DNA of 64,000 nucleotides from Reticulitermes lucifugus (GCA_026260175.1 JAKCWW010001138.1:1-64000), one strand, 5' to 3'. Positions 22,899-34,880 are shown, numbered from the stretch's first letter. Translations and numbers: made by a program. The notes: a model not told the origin generated them from the sequence alone.

Positions 22899-23220
22899 TA
22901 TAGTATAATCGGTATAGTGACTAGGATGCCGATTGGATGACTGAGGAATAGTGGTTCAATTCCCGGCAGGGGCAAGAGCTTCCTCTTTTCTCTAAAAGTT
23001 TCAGTGTGGTTCTGGGGCCCACCCAGCACTCGAACCAACAGAATACGTAAGGGGAATTATTTCCCTGGGGTACAAACAGCCGAAGAGTAAAACTCACTAC
23101 ACCCTTTCATCCAGTGTAGAAGCCAAGAATGAATGGAGCTAAATTTCTCCTCCCCCAATACGTTTTCAAGGCGTCCACAGGGACAACTTCACTTTGAACA
23201 TCCTTCACTCAAAAGCAGTT
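22899..23220 (+). mobile_element. tRNA-like SINE (family F)
   Basis: Head CGGTATAGTGACTAGGATG (A box region), then GTGGTTCAATTCCCGG (B box). The body has TTCTGGGGCCCACCCAGC, and the 3' part GGAGCTAAATTTCTCCTCC, TTTTCAAGGCGTCCACAGGG resembles the 3' part of family B SINEs. Confidence 0.8.
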
Positions 23221-23224
23221 AATA

Positions 23225-23625
23225 CTGTACACATATGTGAACCATTAATTTGGTAATTAAATTATTAAATAATTTACTGAATCCATGGTTTGTTTACTGA
23301 GTATATGATCGACTAAATGATTAATACACTGACTGCAACATTAACTAATGTCACGTCACTTATTCCCTCACTTAATTAAAGCTTCTTGTTCGAGTGGGAT
23401 TATTAACTGACACGTCAAGACATTAATTATCTTACTGACTATCGTCTGAATATCTTAATTGACATTTCTGTGCCGCAGACTTATTTACACGCCCTTTGAT
23501 AAATTAAAATGTATTACTCGAATCTGTCAGGTACGTTGATTTACTTTACACATATTTTATGTTACGTTACGCTCTGTCCTAGATTCACATGTAAGACCAT
23601 GGATGAATTCTTTGGAACATTTAAA
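23225..23625. other. Stretch with no recognisable gene
   Basis: AT-rich with TTAAT-rich words. No repeat family recognised. Confidence 0.4.
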
Positions 23626-23629
23626 TAAA

Positions 23630-23890
23630 TGGCCGGTCCCAGTCGCCGCGTGTAGGTTTCCAGCCGCTCGCTTGCTGGGATTGCGGGTTTGCATCCCGCC
23701 GGGAGCATGGATGTCTATCTCTTTGGAATGCTGTGTGTTGTGTAGGTAGTGGTCTGTGCGAGGGGCCGATCCCTCGTCCAGAAGAGTCCTACCGAGTGTG
23801 GTGTGTATGACAGTGTGTGATCTCGAAACCTCAACTAGGCGGCCTAGGCCCGAGTGGGGCTTTTGCGCCACAGGAAAAAACTTAAAAAAC
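23630..23890 (+). mobile_element. tRNA-like SINE (family C)
   Basis: Head GGTCCCAGTCGCCGCGTGTA, B box GCGGGTTTGCATCCCGCCGG, body GATCCCTCGTCCAGAAGAG, TCCTACCGAG, GGCGGCCTAGGCCCGAGTGG, end TTGCGCCACAG plus A-rich tail. The head resembles the GCGGTCTAAGGCG D-arm of a leucine-type tRNA in the 39366 copy. Confidence 0.93.
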
Positions 23891-24445
23891 GGAACAATTT
23901 GTGGTGAACTTACGTTACTTCGGACAAAGACAAAACTAAACTTTTACGCAAAATGGGAGACATATACTGAGTAGCTGAGAAACTGTTCGCTCCTCTAAAG
24001 GTCTCGGTTACGTAAATTTGGTTATATTAAAGACAAATAGAGGCTGCTTTGACGATCACATCATTGTGGAACATGGCTGACAATCATTGACGAAATTTCA
24101 GACTTCAAAAGCGATTCGAAACGTATATTCCTGCGGTCAATTACTCAAAGCAATGACGCACTTTCAAATGCGTATCCTGTCACTTTCAGGCGCGTTCGCA
24201 GAACAGTTCCACAGAGCGATCACTAGCCTCGTCATATTTTACGCCCGTCTGTCGACATGTAACAATGCCACTCCGACCAGACGGAATTTTCGTGAAAATT
24301 TATATTTGGGACATTTACTAAACGTTGTTGGTACCTTCCATTTTGCTCAAAATCAGATAAAAAATTGCAAGCACTTTAGATGGAGAAATACGTACATGTG
24401 ATTCGTGTCAATTATTGAGAGAGTGTTCTCTGTTAGGAACGTACT

Positions 24446-24747
24446 AAAGCCAAAGAAGGGCCGTGCCAAGGCTCAGGAGGTTAGTCGCCGGCCTCTAACC
24501 GCGGAGGTCTGGGTTCGATCCCGGGTCAGTCCATGTGGGATTTGTGGTGGACAAAGTGGCACTGGGACAGATTTTTTCCCGAGTACTTCGGTTTCTCCTG
24601 TAAATTTGATTCCACCGTTACTCCATTACAAGGAAAAACGAAAAACTAATCACTTTCATCACAGGGTTGGACAATAAACCTCAAGGCTGCGGTGCGTCTG
24701 TAGCATCTGCTGCGGGGCCGTTCACCACACACAAAAAAGCCAAAGAA
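24446..24747 (+). mobile_element. SINE family D, full length, perfect 12 bp target duplication
   Basis: AAAGCCAAAGAA at 24446-24457 and 24736-24747 bounds a 278 bp element. The tRNA-like head has GTTAGTCGCCGGCCTCTAAC and B box GGGTTCGATCCC. The body has GGATTTGTGGTGGACAAAGT, GGCACTGGGACAG, AGTACTTCGGTTT. The end is GCTGCGGTGCGTCTG..CACCACACAC then A-rich. Confidence 0.94.
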
Positions 24748-24749
24748 AC

Positions 24750-25375
24750 AACTGATAAAATCTCGCCTTTTACGGATCACCCTGGAAGGAAAACATCGTG
24801 CCCTTTAGGAGGCACGTACAGGAAACATGATACCTTGCTATTTACGAGAAATACTACAAGAAATACATCCCGACGATTGGGGGGTAAATACAAGAAATAA
24901 GGAAGAACTACAGACGCCAGGTAACAGCAAAAGATCTAAAAAAAGACGGATCCAAACAAAAAGGATCTAAACATAAAAACCCATTCGAAAATTAAATGAA
25001 ACTGTAATTGTGTTTAGACTGCATTAAAAGTAATCACGAATAACAGGAACATTCGAAATAACAGAGTTAATAACACAGCGACAGCACCAAAAGTGTAACA
25101 ACTTCCGAGCACTTTCTAACTTTTAATAGAATTGCCATCAGCAAGGCTAAGACAGCCGTGCTAATGCGGCAACTTCTCCGACAGCTGTGTCCAAGTGACA
25201 GTCTGAACTTTGTTCTGCAGGCGTTAGGAGCTGCTGATGAAGGTGGCTGGCTCATGGCTTTCCGTTCAATTTTTGTATGACTTCGTACGTCTGTCAGTAA
25301 GAGGAAAAATTTTCAATAAAGGCACCCTAAAATTAGAAAGTAAGTGTGATGCTAGAAGAAAGAGGTTTCCTTTCG
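24750..25375. other. Stretch with no recognisable gene
   Basis: 24935-24980 repeats GGATCTAAACAAAAA-like words. 25080-25255 is GC-richer with an open frame of 62 codons on the minus strand, of unknown meaning. Confidence 0.4.
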
Positions 25376-25379
25376 GGAC

Positions 25380-25465
25380 ATGAGGTTTTCAGTTTGGCGG
25401 CTATGAAAAATACAGTCTTCTAGGATAGGATACCGTGTAGTCTGGTAGAAATTTATCGTAAGTTT
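25380..25465 (-). repeat. GAAAC-hairpin repeat, tail and arm fragment (family A)
   Basis: GAGGTTTTCAGTTTGGCGGC, AGTCTTCTAGGATAGGATAC, CGTGTAGTCTGGTAG. This is the complement of a family A tail and arm. The hairpin end is missing. Confidence 0.6.
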
Positions 25466-25650
25466 ATCCTAGGGCAAATAACCTGCAGTAACCACTGGAT
25501 AGCTCGGTGGGCCCCACATTCGGTCTCTACGAGGCCGACAAAGGAGAAATTTCCACTCGCAAGAAACTGAACCCTGGTTTTTAGAGCCTCCAAATCTAGG
25601 CGTTATTTGGGAGAAAATATATTGGGGGGGGGGCGGTTGAACATCAATAT

Positions 25651-25815
25651 ATTGGGCCAGTCCATTTGGGATTTGTGGTGGACAAAGTGGCACTGGGCCA
25701 GGTTTCTCTCCGAGTACGCCGGGTTTACCTCGTCAATGTTTTCCACCAACGTAGCACACTCACATTTCATTCATCTGCAACAGGATATTTAGCTACCGAC
25801 AGCATCGTTAAATCA
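25651..25815 (+). mobile_element. SINE family D fragment (lacks the head)
   Basis: Starts at CAGTCCATTTGGGATTTGTG, then GGACAAAGTGGCACTGGG, TTCTCTCCGAGTACGCCGGG, TTCCACCAACGTAGCAC. The tRNA-like part is absent. It follows a run of nine G at 25622-25632. Confidence 0.8.
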
Positions 25816-25829
25816 AAACTTCTTTCTAG

Positions 25830-26550
25830 GTTTGATTTAACAGGACAAAGCACGTGAATGAGTGTTGTGATCATGGACAAGGCGGCCAGAGCCTGTTCGT
25901 AGGACATGCCTATATTTCAGAACAGACGTCACGACGAGACTGGTAACAGACATTTTAATAGCACGCAGCTACGGTTTAAAATCTCAGTGAATTTAATATA
26001 ATCCGGTATAAAATCTATTTAATTAAACGGTTCTAAATTGCTTGATACTGAATGGCTTGAACCTTCCACTCAGTACGTCATATGGCATTGGGTGTTACCG
26101 TTGTAATGACACAGGTCTTCGCTGAAGAGCCCCGCTGCTTTTTCTGTAATGAGGTGCTTCAAATTACAGACTTTATATTGCTTGGCTGCAAATTAAGTTA
26201 TTTACAGTTCCTTTACTGTTCCTTGCACCTCTTTGTCGAGACAATTACATGACAATATCTAATTGAGCTTCTCTAACATGTTGTTTTAATTGAATTTGAT
26301 TATCGCATGAGTGACGTTTCTAACACAAACATGTCTTTCATTTCTAACACTTTCAGGGCTCGTTCCTACTGCAAGACACGTTCTTATGTCCGTATAATAT
26401 TTTTTATCACTATTATATACAAACGAATATTCTCTTCCATTATTTCCGCACATTGTGTTCAGTTCAACACAAAGTTCTCTTATTTTATATTTTCGTTATT
26501 TTGGAATAATTAGTATCATTTTCGACACACTAATTTCTCTAATTCCCAGA
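25830..26550. other. Stretch with no recognisable gene
   Basis: AT-rich. No family recognised. Confidence 0.4.
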
Positions 26551-26555
26551 AAAAT

Positions 26556-26808
26556 TGGCCGCGCCGTCTAAAGCGTGGGTCTGCCGCCGCTCACTTGCTG
26601 GGATTGCGGGTTCGAATCCCGCCGGGGTTATGGATGTCTGTCTCTTATGTATGTTGTGTGCTGTCAGGTACAGGTCTCTGCGAGGAGCTGATCCCTCGTC
26701 CAGAGGAATCCTACGGAGTGTAGTGTGCCTAAATGTGTCTGATCTAGAAACTTGGATAATGACGCGGCCTAGGCACGAATAGGGCGGTTGCGCCACAGAA
26801 AAAAAAGA
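26556..26808 (+). mobile_element. tRNA-like SINE (family C)
   Basis: Head CGCGCCGTCTAAAGCGTGGG, B box GCGGGTTCGAATCCCGCCGG, body CTGATCCCTCGTCCAGAGG, GCGGCCTAGGCACGAATAGG, end GCGCCACAG plus A8. The flanks AGAAAAATT (before) and AGAAAATT (after) may be an imperfect target duplication. Confidence 0.93.
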
Positions 26809-26814
26809 AAATTT

Positions 26815-28270
26815 TCATGCAAATTAATAATAACAAAAATATTTCGATTATCCCCGCTTCAGACAATGGCGAGGAATAATATCTCGCGTATATACTCGTA
26901 TGTACAGGGAGTATTGTCCAAATGAGTTTCGGGTACCACAAGTTTATTTCTGGTTTGTTTAGTTGAGGTTTTGTATAATTATAACAATTAGAAAGAGGCA
27001 ATTTAAAGCAAGACAGAATCACGGAAATGATTTAAAGGTTACTCTTATGACTGCTGTAGGCTCGGGAAGTGCCGCTTGGGACACTGTACATTCCAGTACG
27101 TGGTCTCTGGCTAGGTTCCAGTGTGAAAAAGCTCAATAACAAAGCTACCCCTGAAAAGGGGGTGAGCGGCTCGCTGCGTTCCGGGGGTTGGTGTTGGAGC
27201 AAGACAGAGCGCGTTGCTCAACTACTGCATCAGAGCCCCGGGCCAAGCTAAAACCAACCCCCCCGTCATCACTCAACCATACAAACACACATTCCAAAAC
27301 CGAGTGGCCTGCGCTTTTAAACTCTTAGGTGAGTTCGAGAAACTTCACATTACGAGATGTTTAAAAGCGATACCATAGTATGAAAAGTTACAATCCGATA
27401 CAGAGTTTATATGATACATGGATTACGCTCCGTAGTACCGAGAAGCGTAGTTGGAACTAAGAAAGAGGGAGTAACAGGAGGATGGAGATGATTACACAAA
27501 CACCGAGCTTCAGCATTTTTAATGTTAACCAAATATTCTTGTGGTAAACAAATCAAGGCGGATTATTAGGATGGTATATACATAACAAAGGACAGAGATG
27601 ACGAATTCAAGATATTAATCTGAATATCTAAAGGGAAGATAACACTCGGGAGACATAGTCATAAATGGAAGAAAAGTAACAAACATTATATCATAAAACA
27701 TATAGAAAGTCATAGCAGTGAAGATTATAAATCTCAAAATAAAGAATTAAATTGAAATTAGAGGGGTGGGTTGTATTACAGGATCTTATATACAGTTGTT
27801 AAAAAATAATAAATAAAATTGAATACTTTCCAAATTATTTACATACGTTGAATGAAGTTCTTGGAGTTTTATCAACGTTTTGGATACAATAACGTGTAAA
27901 AGACCTTTAAGTTATTTTGATAAATTAATGTTAATATTATTATATTAAAATGTCTCTGATGATGACGCGGTAAAGTCGACATATATATAGATCAGAATTT
28001 AATAATGTGTAAAAAAAAGATTATTTTAACAGCACGCAGCATTCAGTTCCATATTGCTTGGAATGTGGAATAATTAAAAAATATTCTCCAACACAAAATT
28101 ATTGCAATGCCTATCACAGCAAAGGGGCGTGGTGTGTGAGTTGCACTTAACACTGAGGCCGTGAGCGTATCAAGGCACTGACAGGCAGCAGATTCCTCAG
28201 AAACGTCGATACCTATCTACCAACTACACGATTTCATATCGCAAAAGAAACTGCTCATTGTAATGACAAC
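26815..28270. other. Mostly unassigned stretch with a possible LINE crumb
   Basis: 27455-27520 has frames resembling the VTGGWRRLHNEEL stretch of the LINE family's C-terminal region. The match is short and shifted between frames. The rest is unassigned and AT-rich. Confidence 0.35.
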
Positions 28271-28274
28271 CCAA

Positions 28275-28325
28275 AAAATGCAAGCTGAAATAGAGGTAGC
28301 AGGTCCTTCCGAAACATCGGCGAAA
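28275..28325 (+). repeat. GAAAC-hairpin core, degenerate single copy
   Basis: CTGAAATAGAGG, then CCTTCCGAAACATCGGCG. The stem is poorly preserved. Confidence 0.5.
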
Positions 28326-28410
28326 CTTGTAGCAGACTAGGTCCTTCCGTCTCAGAATACAGTATCATCCGGCACACTTTTACCTTTGCTGTGACTAAGA
28401 AGTTTGCCTG

Positions 28411-28581
28411 CAGCTTTTGGGATGCGATGCTACGTTATATGGAAGGAATTTATCGATATTTCGAAGGATTGTATTTCTTACATGTCCAGTGAGAAGAGAA
28501 CACTGAAGATGACGACAGCAACATCTTCCGAACGTCGGTAAGTCTCTACCGGGCTGCATGACATCACATCCTAGCAAGCTG
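28411..28581. repeat. Foldback copy of the GAAAC-hairpin family
   Basis: Left arm CAGCTTTTGGGATGCGATGC and right arm GCATGACATCACATCC then AGCAAGCTG are diverged inverted repeats. Between them lie CACTGAAGATGACGAC and CTTCCGAACGTCGGTAAG, a decayed hairpin core. Confidence 0.6.
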
Positions 28582-28584
28582 TAT

Positions 28585-29455
28585 AATCTGCCTTGCTGAT
28601 TGGAAATGACCTGCGCTCCTAAGGTCATTTTACTTTACAACACGCTTTTAAAATGTAAGACTTTTATTGGAAATGTACGTACGTACAAGATATTCTTTAC
28701 GAAAGACAGAAGAACACTAGCCATGCAGACTATAACTCTGGCAATCGGAAGCAGGACCGTCACGTCCTCTTTACAAAACGCCACGGGGCTTTTCCTTCAA
28801 GAAGGTTCGCATCGCTTGTTACGTAACAAGGATCTTCTATACGGACGCACATTACTCAAACGCGATTTCAAAGCATGCTTTACACACACACCAACAGATT
28901 ATACTATTTCCAGGCAGGATAGATTTACACTCTTACATACGAATGGGTAGAATCCTCTACAGAATGAAAATGTCCATTTGTGCTCATCTACAACATTATT
29001 AACACCCGCTGGACATGGCCGTTCTGTTCATGTATTTGGACACTTTCTAAAGCATTCGTTCTTGAGATCCTGAGGGCCTCCACGTAAAGGGACAAATGCA
29101 TCGATCGTCTGTGCCTCATTGTATATAGAGCATACAATGACGTCATTACTAGATGGCAGGTTGAACATTGACGAAATTGCATTAAACCTCATGTACTTTC
29201 GAACGTCTTTTGAATATAATCATTACACACCGTGTTCAAAATCTATACACATTTTAAAGAATGTATTATCACTGTATACATTATTACATGTCAGTCCACC
29301 ATTTATTTACTAATCCACTTCCTGCGTCTTTCGCCTTAAAAGACTCTCTTCATGGAAGCAGGATTACAATTGTATGATTGAAATATATTATAATGTGTGC
29401 ATCATCATATTGTATCAGGGTTAAAACCTTCTTAATATTATAACAATTAAAAGAT
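28585..29455. other. Stretch with no recognisable gene
   Basis: An open frame of 116 codons (28600-28950, plus) has no recognisable similarity. 29118-29140 is a short inverted repeat (CATTGTAT/ATACAATG). Confidence 0.4.
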
Positions 29456-29459
29456 TCAA

Positions 29460-29545
29460 CACAAATATATTTACCATAAAACAGTATCCTTGTTCCTATA
29501 TAATGGCTATATATTTCGATTCACCTTGAGTCATGATCAGGACAA
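29460..29545 (-). repeat. GAAAC-hairpin repeat unit, left member of a loose inverted pair
   Basis: Minus strand: TCCTGATCATGACTC, GAATC, GAAATATATAGCCATTAT. The CTGAT form of the first block is closest to hammerhead sequence, but the stem has a mismatch. Confidence 0.55.
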
Positions 29546-29797
29546 AATAATGTATAAGTAAAGGCTAGTTATATAATCATAACTCGCCAATCCGTGGGTG
29601 GAGATCTCATACTTACAACAATTTTATCATACAGTCATAGTAACTGTATTAAAGTCCAGCTAATTATGGCCGAAAACACAGAATAATATCATTAAAAATT
29701 GTGTACTATCCCATATTACTATATTACTATCCATGGAATGGCAATTTATGATTGTACAGCTAGCCATCTTGTAAAAAAAAGTATGTTGTTTTTATAA

Positions 29798-29818
29798 TAA
29801 TAATAATAATAATAATAA
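29798..29818. repeat. (TAA)n microsatellite
   Basis: Seven AAT/TAA units. Confidence 0.9.
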
Positions 29819-29924
29819 TGTTAACTGTTTTATATTAATTTATTATCACATTATGAAGTCAAGGAACACAAGAAGATGTTTTCCATCCAGATTAAAACCT
29901 TCAGTAACGCTCCAATACTATAAT

Positions 29925-29990
29925 ATTTTGTTTCCCAGTGAAGGACTTTCAAGACCGAAACATGTAAGAAATGAATATGTAAGTAAATGA
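29925..29990 (+). repeat. GAAAC-hairpin repeat unit, right member of a loose inverted pair
   Basis: CCCAGTGAAGGACTTTC, then GACCGAAACATGTAAGAAAT. It faces the unit at 29460-29545 across about 380 bp. Confidence 0.5.
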
Positions 29991-30438
29991 TGGATTGAGA
30001 AGTATTTTGTGTACAGTAATGGTATATTTTTTTATGTTTTTCTAATGTGTGTATGCAGTCACGATAAAGAATAAAGCGCATATGCACTAGTATGGACATG
30101 GCTTATGTCTTAGGCAATCAATTCTCTTTTCGTATAAAAACAGCAGTACTTTCCTTACTGGCACAAGTCCTTTTGCTCTCTCTCTTGTAACACAGGCCTC
30201 CAGCGTTGAACTGTTGCTACGTTAAGAGGCTTACGTGCTCCATAATACACTGTTTCGGCACCTTGACACTGGCTATTGACTCTTGACGCTACAATTACCG
30301 GAATTTGAAGCGTCCTTGTGAACAATGTTGCAACTACAATTGCTGATGCCTTATATTACCTTATGTACTTCTTCTATGCGGTGTTCTTTAAATAAATCAG
30401 TTGTGTTCCTTCATGTAGTGGGAAAATTACTAAGCAGG

Positions 30439-30754
30439 TTTTTCTTTCCTATGGCTCGACAGCCCTATATGGGTCTGGGCCTCCTCATTTCGTCGAGGTT
30501 TCATGATCACACACTTTAGACACACCACAGTCGGTAGNNNNNNNNNNNNNNNNNNNNNNNNNNNNNNNNNNNNNNNNNNNNNNNNNNTAGGACTCCTCTG
30601 GACGAGGAACCAGCTCGTCGCAGAGACCTCTACCTGACAACACACAACACGCTCAAGAGAGAAACATCCATGCCCCCGGTGGGATTCGAACCCACAATCC
30701 TAGTAAGCGAGCGCCCGCAGATCCACAGCTTAGACCGCACGGCCACTGGGATCA
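30439..30754 (-). mobile_element. tRNA-like SINE (family C) split by an assembly gap
   Basis: Minus strand: head GATCCCAGTGGCCGTGCGG then TCTAAGC, B box GTGGGTTCGAATCCCACCGG, body CGTCCAGAGGAGTCCTA, A-rich tail at 30439-30448. A run of about 50 N (around 30538-30587) interrupts it. The sequence on both sides is continuous relative to the other three copies. Confidence 0.92.
30538..30587. other. Assembly gap of about 50 N
   Basis: The flanks read ..GTCGGTAG and TAGGACTCC... In intact family C copies these are contiguous (CGGTAGGACTCC), overlapping by TAG. The gap probably contains no missing sequence. Confidence 0.85.
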
Positions 30755-31068
30755 GCAGATTGGTTAATTACTATATATATAGAGGCCAAAATGTGCATAT
30801 AAATGTAAGTGCTTTACCAGACTAATAAAAAACCCTTAGAAGCGAAATTAGCCGAAAATATCTAACCTCAGTAAGTCTGAAAAGTTACGAAACGACAGTT
30901 GTTTATTTAGAATAAAACAATGAACCTGCTAAAAGAACAATGTGCATTCCGCGCTCTAGCTCTCTGGGGAAAATGTTTTCGGCAACAAGTCCACTGCTGC
31001 CACTTTTGCTCGTATTCATACCTCCTTGAACACACTGATAACAACAGCAGAGCAAGCTACAACCATAT

Positions 31069-31255
31069 ATATATATATATATAAATTATAAATATCTACC
31101 TTGGTGTGACTGACTGACAAAGCGATTGAGGCACTGTCACATACAGGTTGCCAAGGTTACGAGAGAGCTTAGTTTCAGAGTGACATTACAACCGGGATTT
31201 CGATGGTTTCCATAGTTAGCACGCTGAAACCCGGGTTACGTAGTAAAGTTAAGGC
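31069..31255 (+). repeat. AT microsatellite and dispersed-repeat head
   Basis: 31069-31084 is an AT run. About 65 bp beyond it, the phrase CAGGTTGCCAAGGTTACGAG resembles 4210-4225, where a TA run also lies just upstream. Confidence 0.5.
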
Positions 31256-31539
31256 GAAAAAACAATAAGAAACGCGTGGCAGATGTTTCTTTCGTACTTT
31301 GGCAAAGAGTTTACAAATTTACACTGTTTCCTTTGGGTTTCTCTTTGTCTTACGAATGTAAGTCGCGTGTCCAGCGCTAATTCCAACCATCTGAAGTCTG
31401 ACATCTGATGACGTTGTCGTACATAGTATTACAGTGCGTGCTGTGGAAAAGATTAAAAGACACGTTAAAAAGAGTCGCATGTTAGGCATTTTACGAAGTG
31501 TAAAAAGTGAGGCATGTATGCAGACCGCGTCAGTCGGCC

Positions 31540-32260
31540 CGTCTGTGACGCAATATCAGTAATTAGAACGTTTGTCTAAATTTCATGAAATTCATTAAGT
31601 TCAATCTTCGCAAAATGTTGTTGAACAAGCACGAGTTTCGTGAAAACCGTTACTTAAAAGATTAAATAAATTTATGCCCATAATTTCCACACTTTGACCG
31701 ATTTCGGTGAAATGAGGTACAGAAGATTTTTACGCAAAATTTCTTGAAAAACGGTGCAGTAAAGTAAAGGCATCGTATTATACTTGAGGGAGTTCGATGT
31801 ATTTCACTCGTAGTTTTTACAATTTTAGTTCCGTTTGATCAAAATTAGACCAAACATGTCAATGTCATATTGTTAAATACTGTGAGTTTCGTGAAAATCG
31901 GTGCAGTAGAAGGCATAATTTATTTAAGGGTATAAATAAAAATTTGCCCTACTTTCGGCTCTTTTCATCCGATTTGGATAAAATTCGGCAGGAGATGTCG
32001 AGAAGATTTTTTTAAAGTGGAAGTGAGTTTCGCGAAAATCGGCACAATGAAATCCATACTTTATTTTGGGACGTAAGAGAATTTCTACCCGAGTTTTTAG
32101 TACGTATTTCCGATCATGGTGAAAGTCTGGTCCACGTAAGAATCTCTTCTTAATGCTGTTGGTAATTTGTAAGTTTTCGTGAAAATTGGCGCAGAGAAAG
32201 CCACACTTTTCTTAGGGGCGTAAATGAAACGTCTTTTGGGCCTACAAGTGTAACGCAAAA
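31540..32260 (-). repeat. Degenerate ~142 bp tandem repeat array, inverted relative to 19600-20336
   Basis: GAGTTTCGTGAAAATCGGTG-like phrases at 31633, 31742, 31883, 32025 and 32171 are spaced 109, 141, 142 and 146 bp. Each is followed by words such as AGTAAAGGCAT and ATTTAAGGGTATAAAT. Phrases such as CCGATTTGGATAAAATTCGG lie between. Each phrase is the complement of those in the 19.6 kb array. Confidence 0.78.
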
Positions 32261-32264
32261 TGGT

Positions 32265-34780
32265 TCAACTTTTTAAAGTAAAGAAAAGACAGTGTTGTAA
32301 TTTTCAGTTGCTGTAAAAGTACATGTACATTAGGATTGTTGTTGGTTAAACTTTTTCAGACACTTCAAATGCTGTAATAAAAGCAGTAATAACAGCCAAT
32401 GTAGGACTGCATATGTTAACCCCATCATATGAGAGGACACTTCGTAGTGTGTAAGTTCGGTTCGGTTCGGTTTGTTCGTTGCTTGTTTGCTTGATTGGTT
32501 GGTTGGTAGATTGGTTGGTTGTTCACGTACCTATTTCAACCAATATTGCAGGATGTGGTAGAGCGTCTGTTACTTTCACATCAGCGTCGACGGCCCTGTA
32601 GTCACTACAGTAGTTGGTAGTCCATGTATTTCCCTCAAGAGAGAAGAATGTGTTTCATTTATATACTATGTGTCGGTATTCTGTTTAAGCGTTTGCTTCA
32701 TTTTACACATATATTCGAATGTGAACACCCACAAGTATTTGTGACACTGTGACTGGAAAATATAATAATATATCAGTAAGTCCTCTCGGATAAATGGCAA
32801 GGAGATATTCTCAAACTGGGAAAGTTGGATGTTGGACTAACAAGCCTTTGTCTTAGAAGTTATATAATTATGAAATGACAAAACTGCCTTCAGGCTTAAA
32901 TGGATCCCTTGGCAAAGGAAATGAAATCTAGAACCAGAGGAGTAATATGACAATAAGTCTTAGGGGAATGAGATGAGAAGGTGACTGAACTTAGCACTTG
33001 CTCTAATTCCGCCACCGGCATTCTAGCTTTCATAAAGCTAAACCTGAAAAGGAAAGGTAACTCTAACAGGTCCTTGACTTCCCTGAACTGCATTTATTCT
33101 ACGGGTTTGTTAAGTTCCAGGTTGACACCTCTTAATTGTACTCTTTCATTTGAGAAGGTTGAAGTTTAATTGTAGAAAGTGATAGAATTTTGTTTATTTT
33201 TTCCTATTAAAAGGAGTTCAGAATATTGGGTGTAATTTTGTCTCTATACTTAAGTAATGAAACTGAAAGGGTCCTTAACTTTATAACAGCCCTCCATTGT
33301 ACCAACTTTACAGACCAAAAATGAGTGAGAAAGTCAGTAACAATATCCAGCCGTTCCCCAACAAATCACCAAGCCTCTACAGCAAGAGGCTTTAAGTTTT
33401 ATGTAAATATTTGTCTACAGTAATTGACTACCCCATTGTTTCTCAACTTTCTCCGTATATTGGCTCAGTAGAATTAAAGTTAGTATGTACGTATGTATAC
33501 ATAGATTTGAAAGAAACGTTTGTACTAGCTTCCAGACCTTTATTTCTTTTGTTTCGTAGTTCGCCGTTGTGCTCTACAATCAATGTAATCACAGGAAGTA
33601 CTCAGTCTCCGACAACTTTTATTGCGGCGTATTAAGCAGTATAAAAGGAAAGTGAGGTACAGCTGTGTACTTACTGTGATTATACTGATTATCCATAATG
33701 CCTCATACTTTACTTTATAACAGTCATGTGTATGACACCTGACGTTCATAGAAGTATCTAACACATCAGAAATATTGAAGGAAGAAGTAACGAAGACCAA
33801 GAGTGACAGACAAACTGAAGCATTAAGCTTGTGTGTTGCTATTTATGTCTACTTTTCCGGATCTCAATCTTACATTTTGCCTACGCTCTTCTACATAGAT
33901 TTTTAAACTTTTAAATCGCCACGACGCCAGAAGCTAACTATGGGTAGTCTCAGAAGTTTGCAGTAGTAGAGAAAGTAGGCCTGAAGCTGTATAACAGCCC
34001 GAACTTTGACGAAGATATTTGCTCCAGATTGCGGCACCATTTAGTGAAAGTTGTTAGTCTACAAATTTACATAGGCAGCAATGTTTCCAGTACTTTTCCA
34101 GTTATTAAGGTTAAGTGGCTTGAAGAAAGCCTGTTATTTTTAACAATTCCTCCTTAAAATATCAAAAGGCTTTATAATTTTTAAAATAATTTTGTCTTAA
34201 AATACAAATAAATATAGATAGACGAGTATTTATATACATATATTTTTAAATTGCTATTATTTATTTTCTAAACAATCCCTTAAAATTACTCTTATTAGGA
34301 ACATCACGACGTTTCGCTTGCGCAATTTTCACTTTCTCTTTGTTATAATCCATGTTTCACTTCTGCAAACAAATCATTTTTTTATAAGAACAAATATTGT
34401 GTACTCAGGGTAGGAATCAGTGATAGACGCTTGTAAAGTCTGTGATAAACCGTCAAAAGCCAGAGAAATTAGGGAAAATGTTGAATAGCTGAAAGACTTT
34501 TGGCTTCTCACGGTCTACTCTTCCATGTCCTCTGGAATTATTTACAAACATTTTAAATACATATGTTCAAAATAGCTTCAAATAATACTAACTTAATTAA
34601 TGACGGAAGTGAATTAATTATTTAAATACTATATGGAAAATACACTTCATTGTACATACGTTTCATTTGTTGCCCTTCAGTCTCACGATTTCAGAATAAG
34701 ACGTAAATGCCTATTTTAAACTACTGTGGTGGGAATTCCCCGTGCGCATTCAGCAATACAACAGACACATTGCAGCAGTC
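32265..34780. other. Stretch with no recognisable gene
   Basis: Contains a TTGG-rich run near 32485-32522. Open frames are short, and no family was recognised. Confidence 0.4.
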
Positions 34781-34784
34781 CTTT

Positions 34785-34880
34785 TACAGCGGAGATTATT
34801 ATTTTCTTTGTACCTTATTCAACGATGCTGTCACTAGCAGTAGCTCAGAATATACAGCATCGAATGATAAAATAAAGTGA
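34785..34880. repeat. Dispersed repeat shared with 63486-63545
   Basis: Both copies show an AACGATGCTGTCA/AGCGACGCCATCA word, then AGTAGCTCAGAATA or AGTACCTCAGAATACAG, then GCATCGAATGAT or GCGTCTAAATGT. They look like diverged copies of one SINE-like repeat. Confidence 0.45.

Noticed and set aside
28600-28950. 116-codon open frame
   Set aside because: Chance length, no recognised similarity, next to a decayed foldback.
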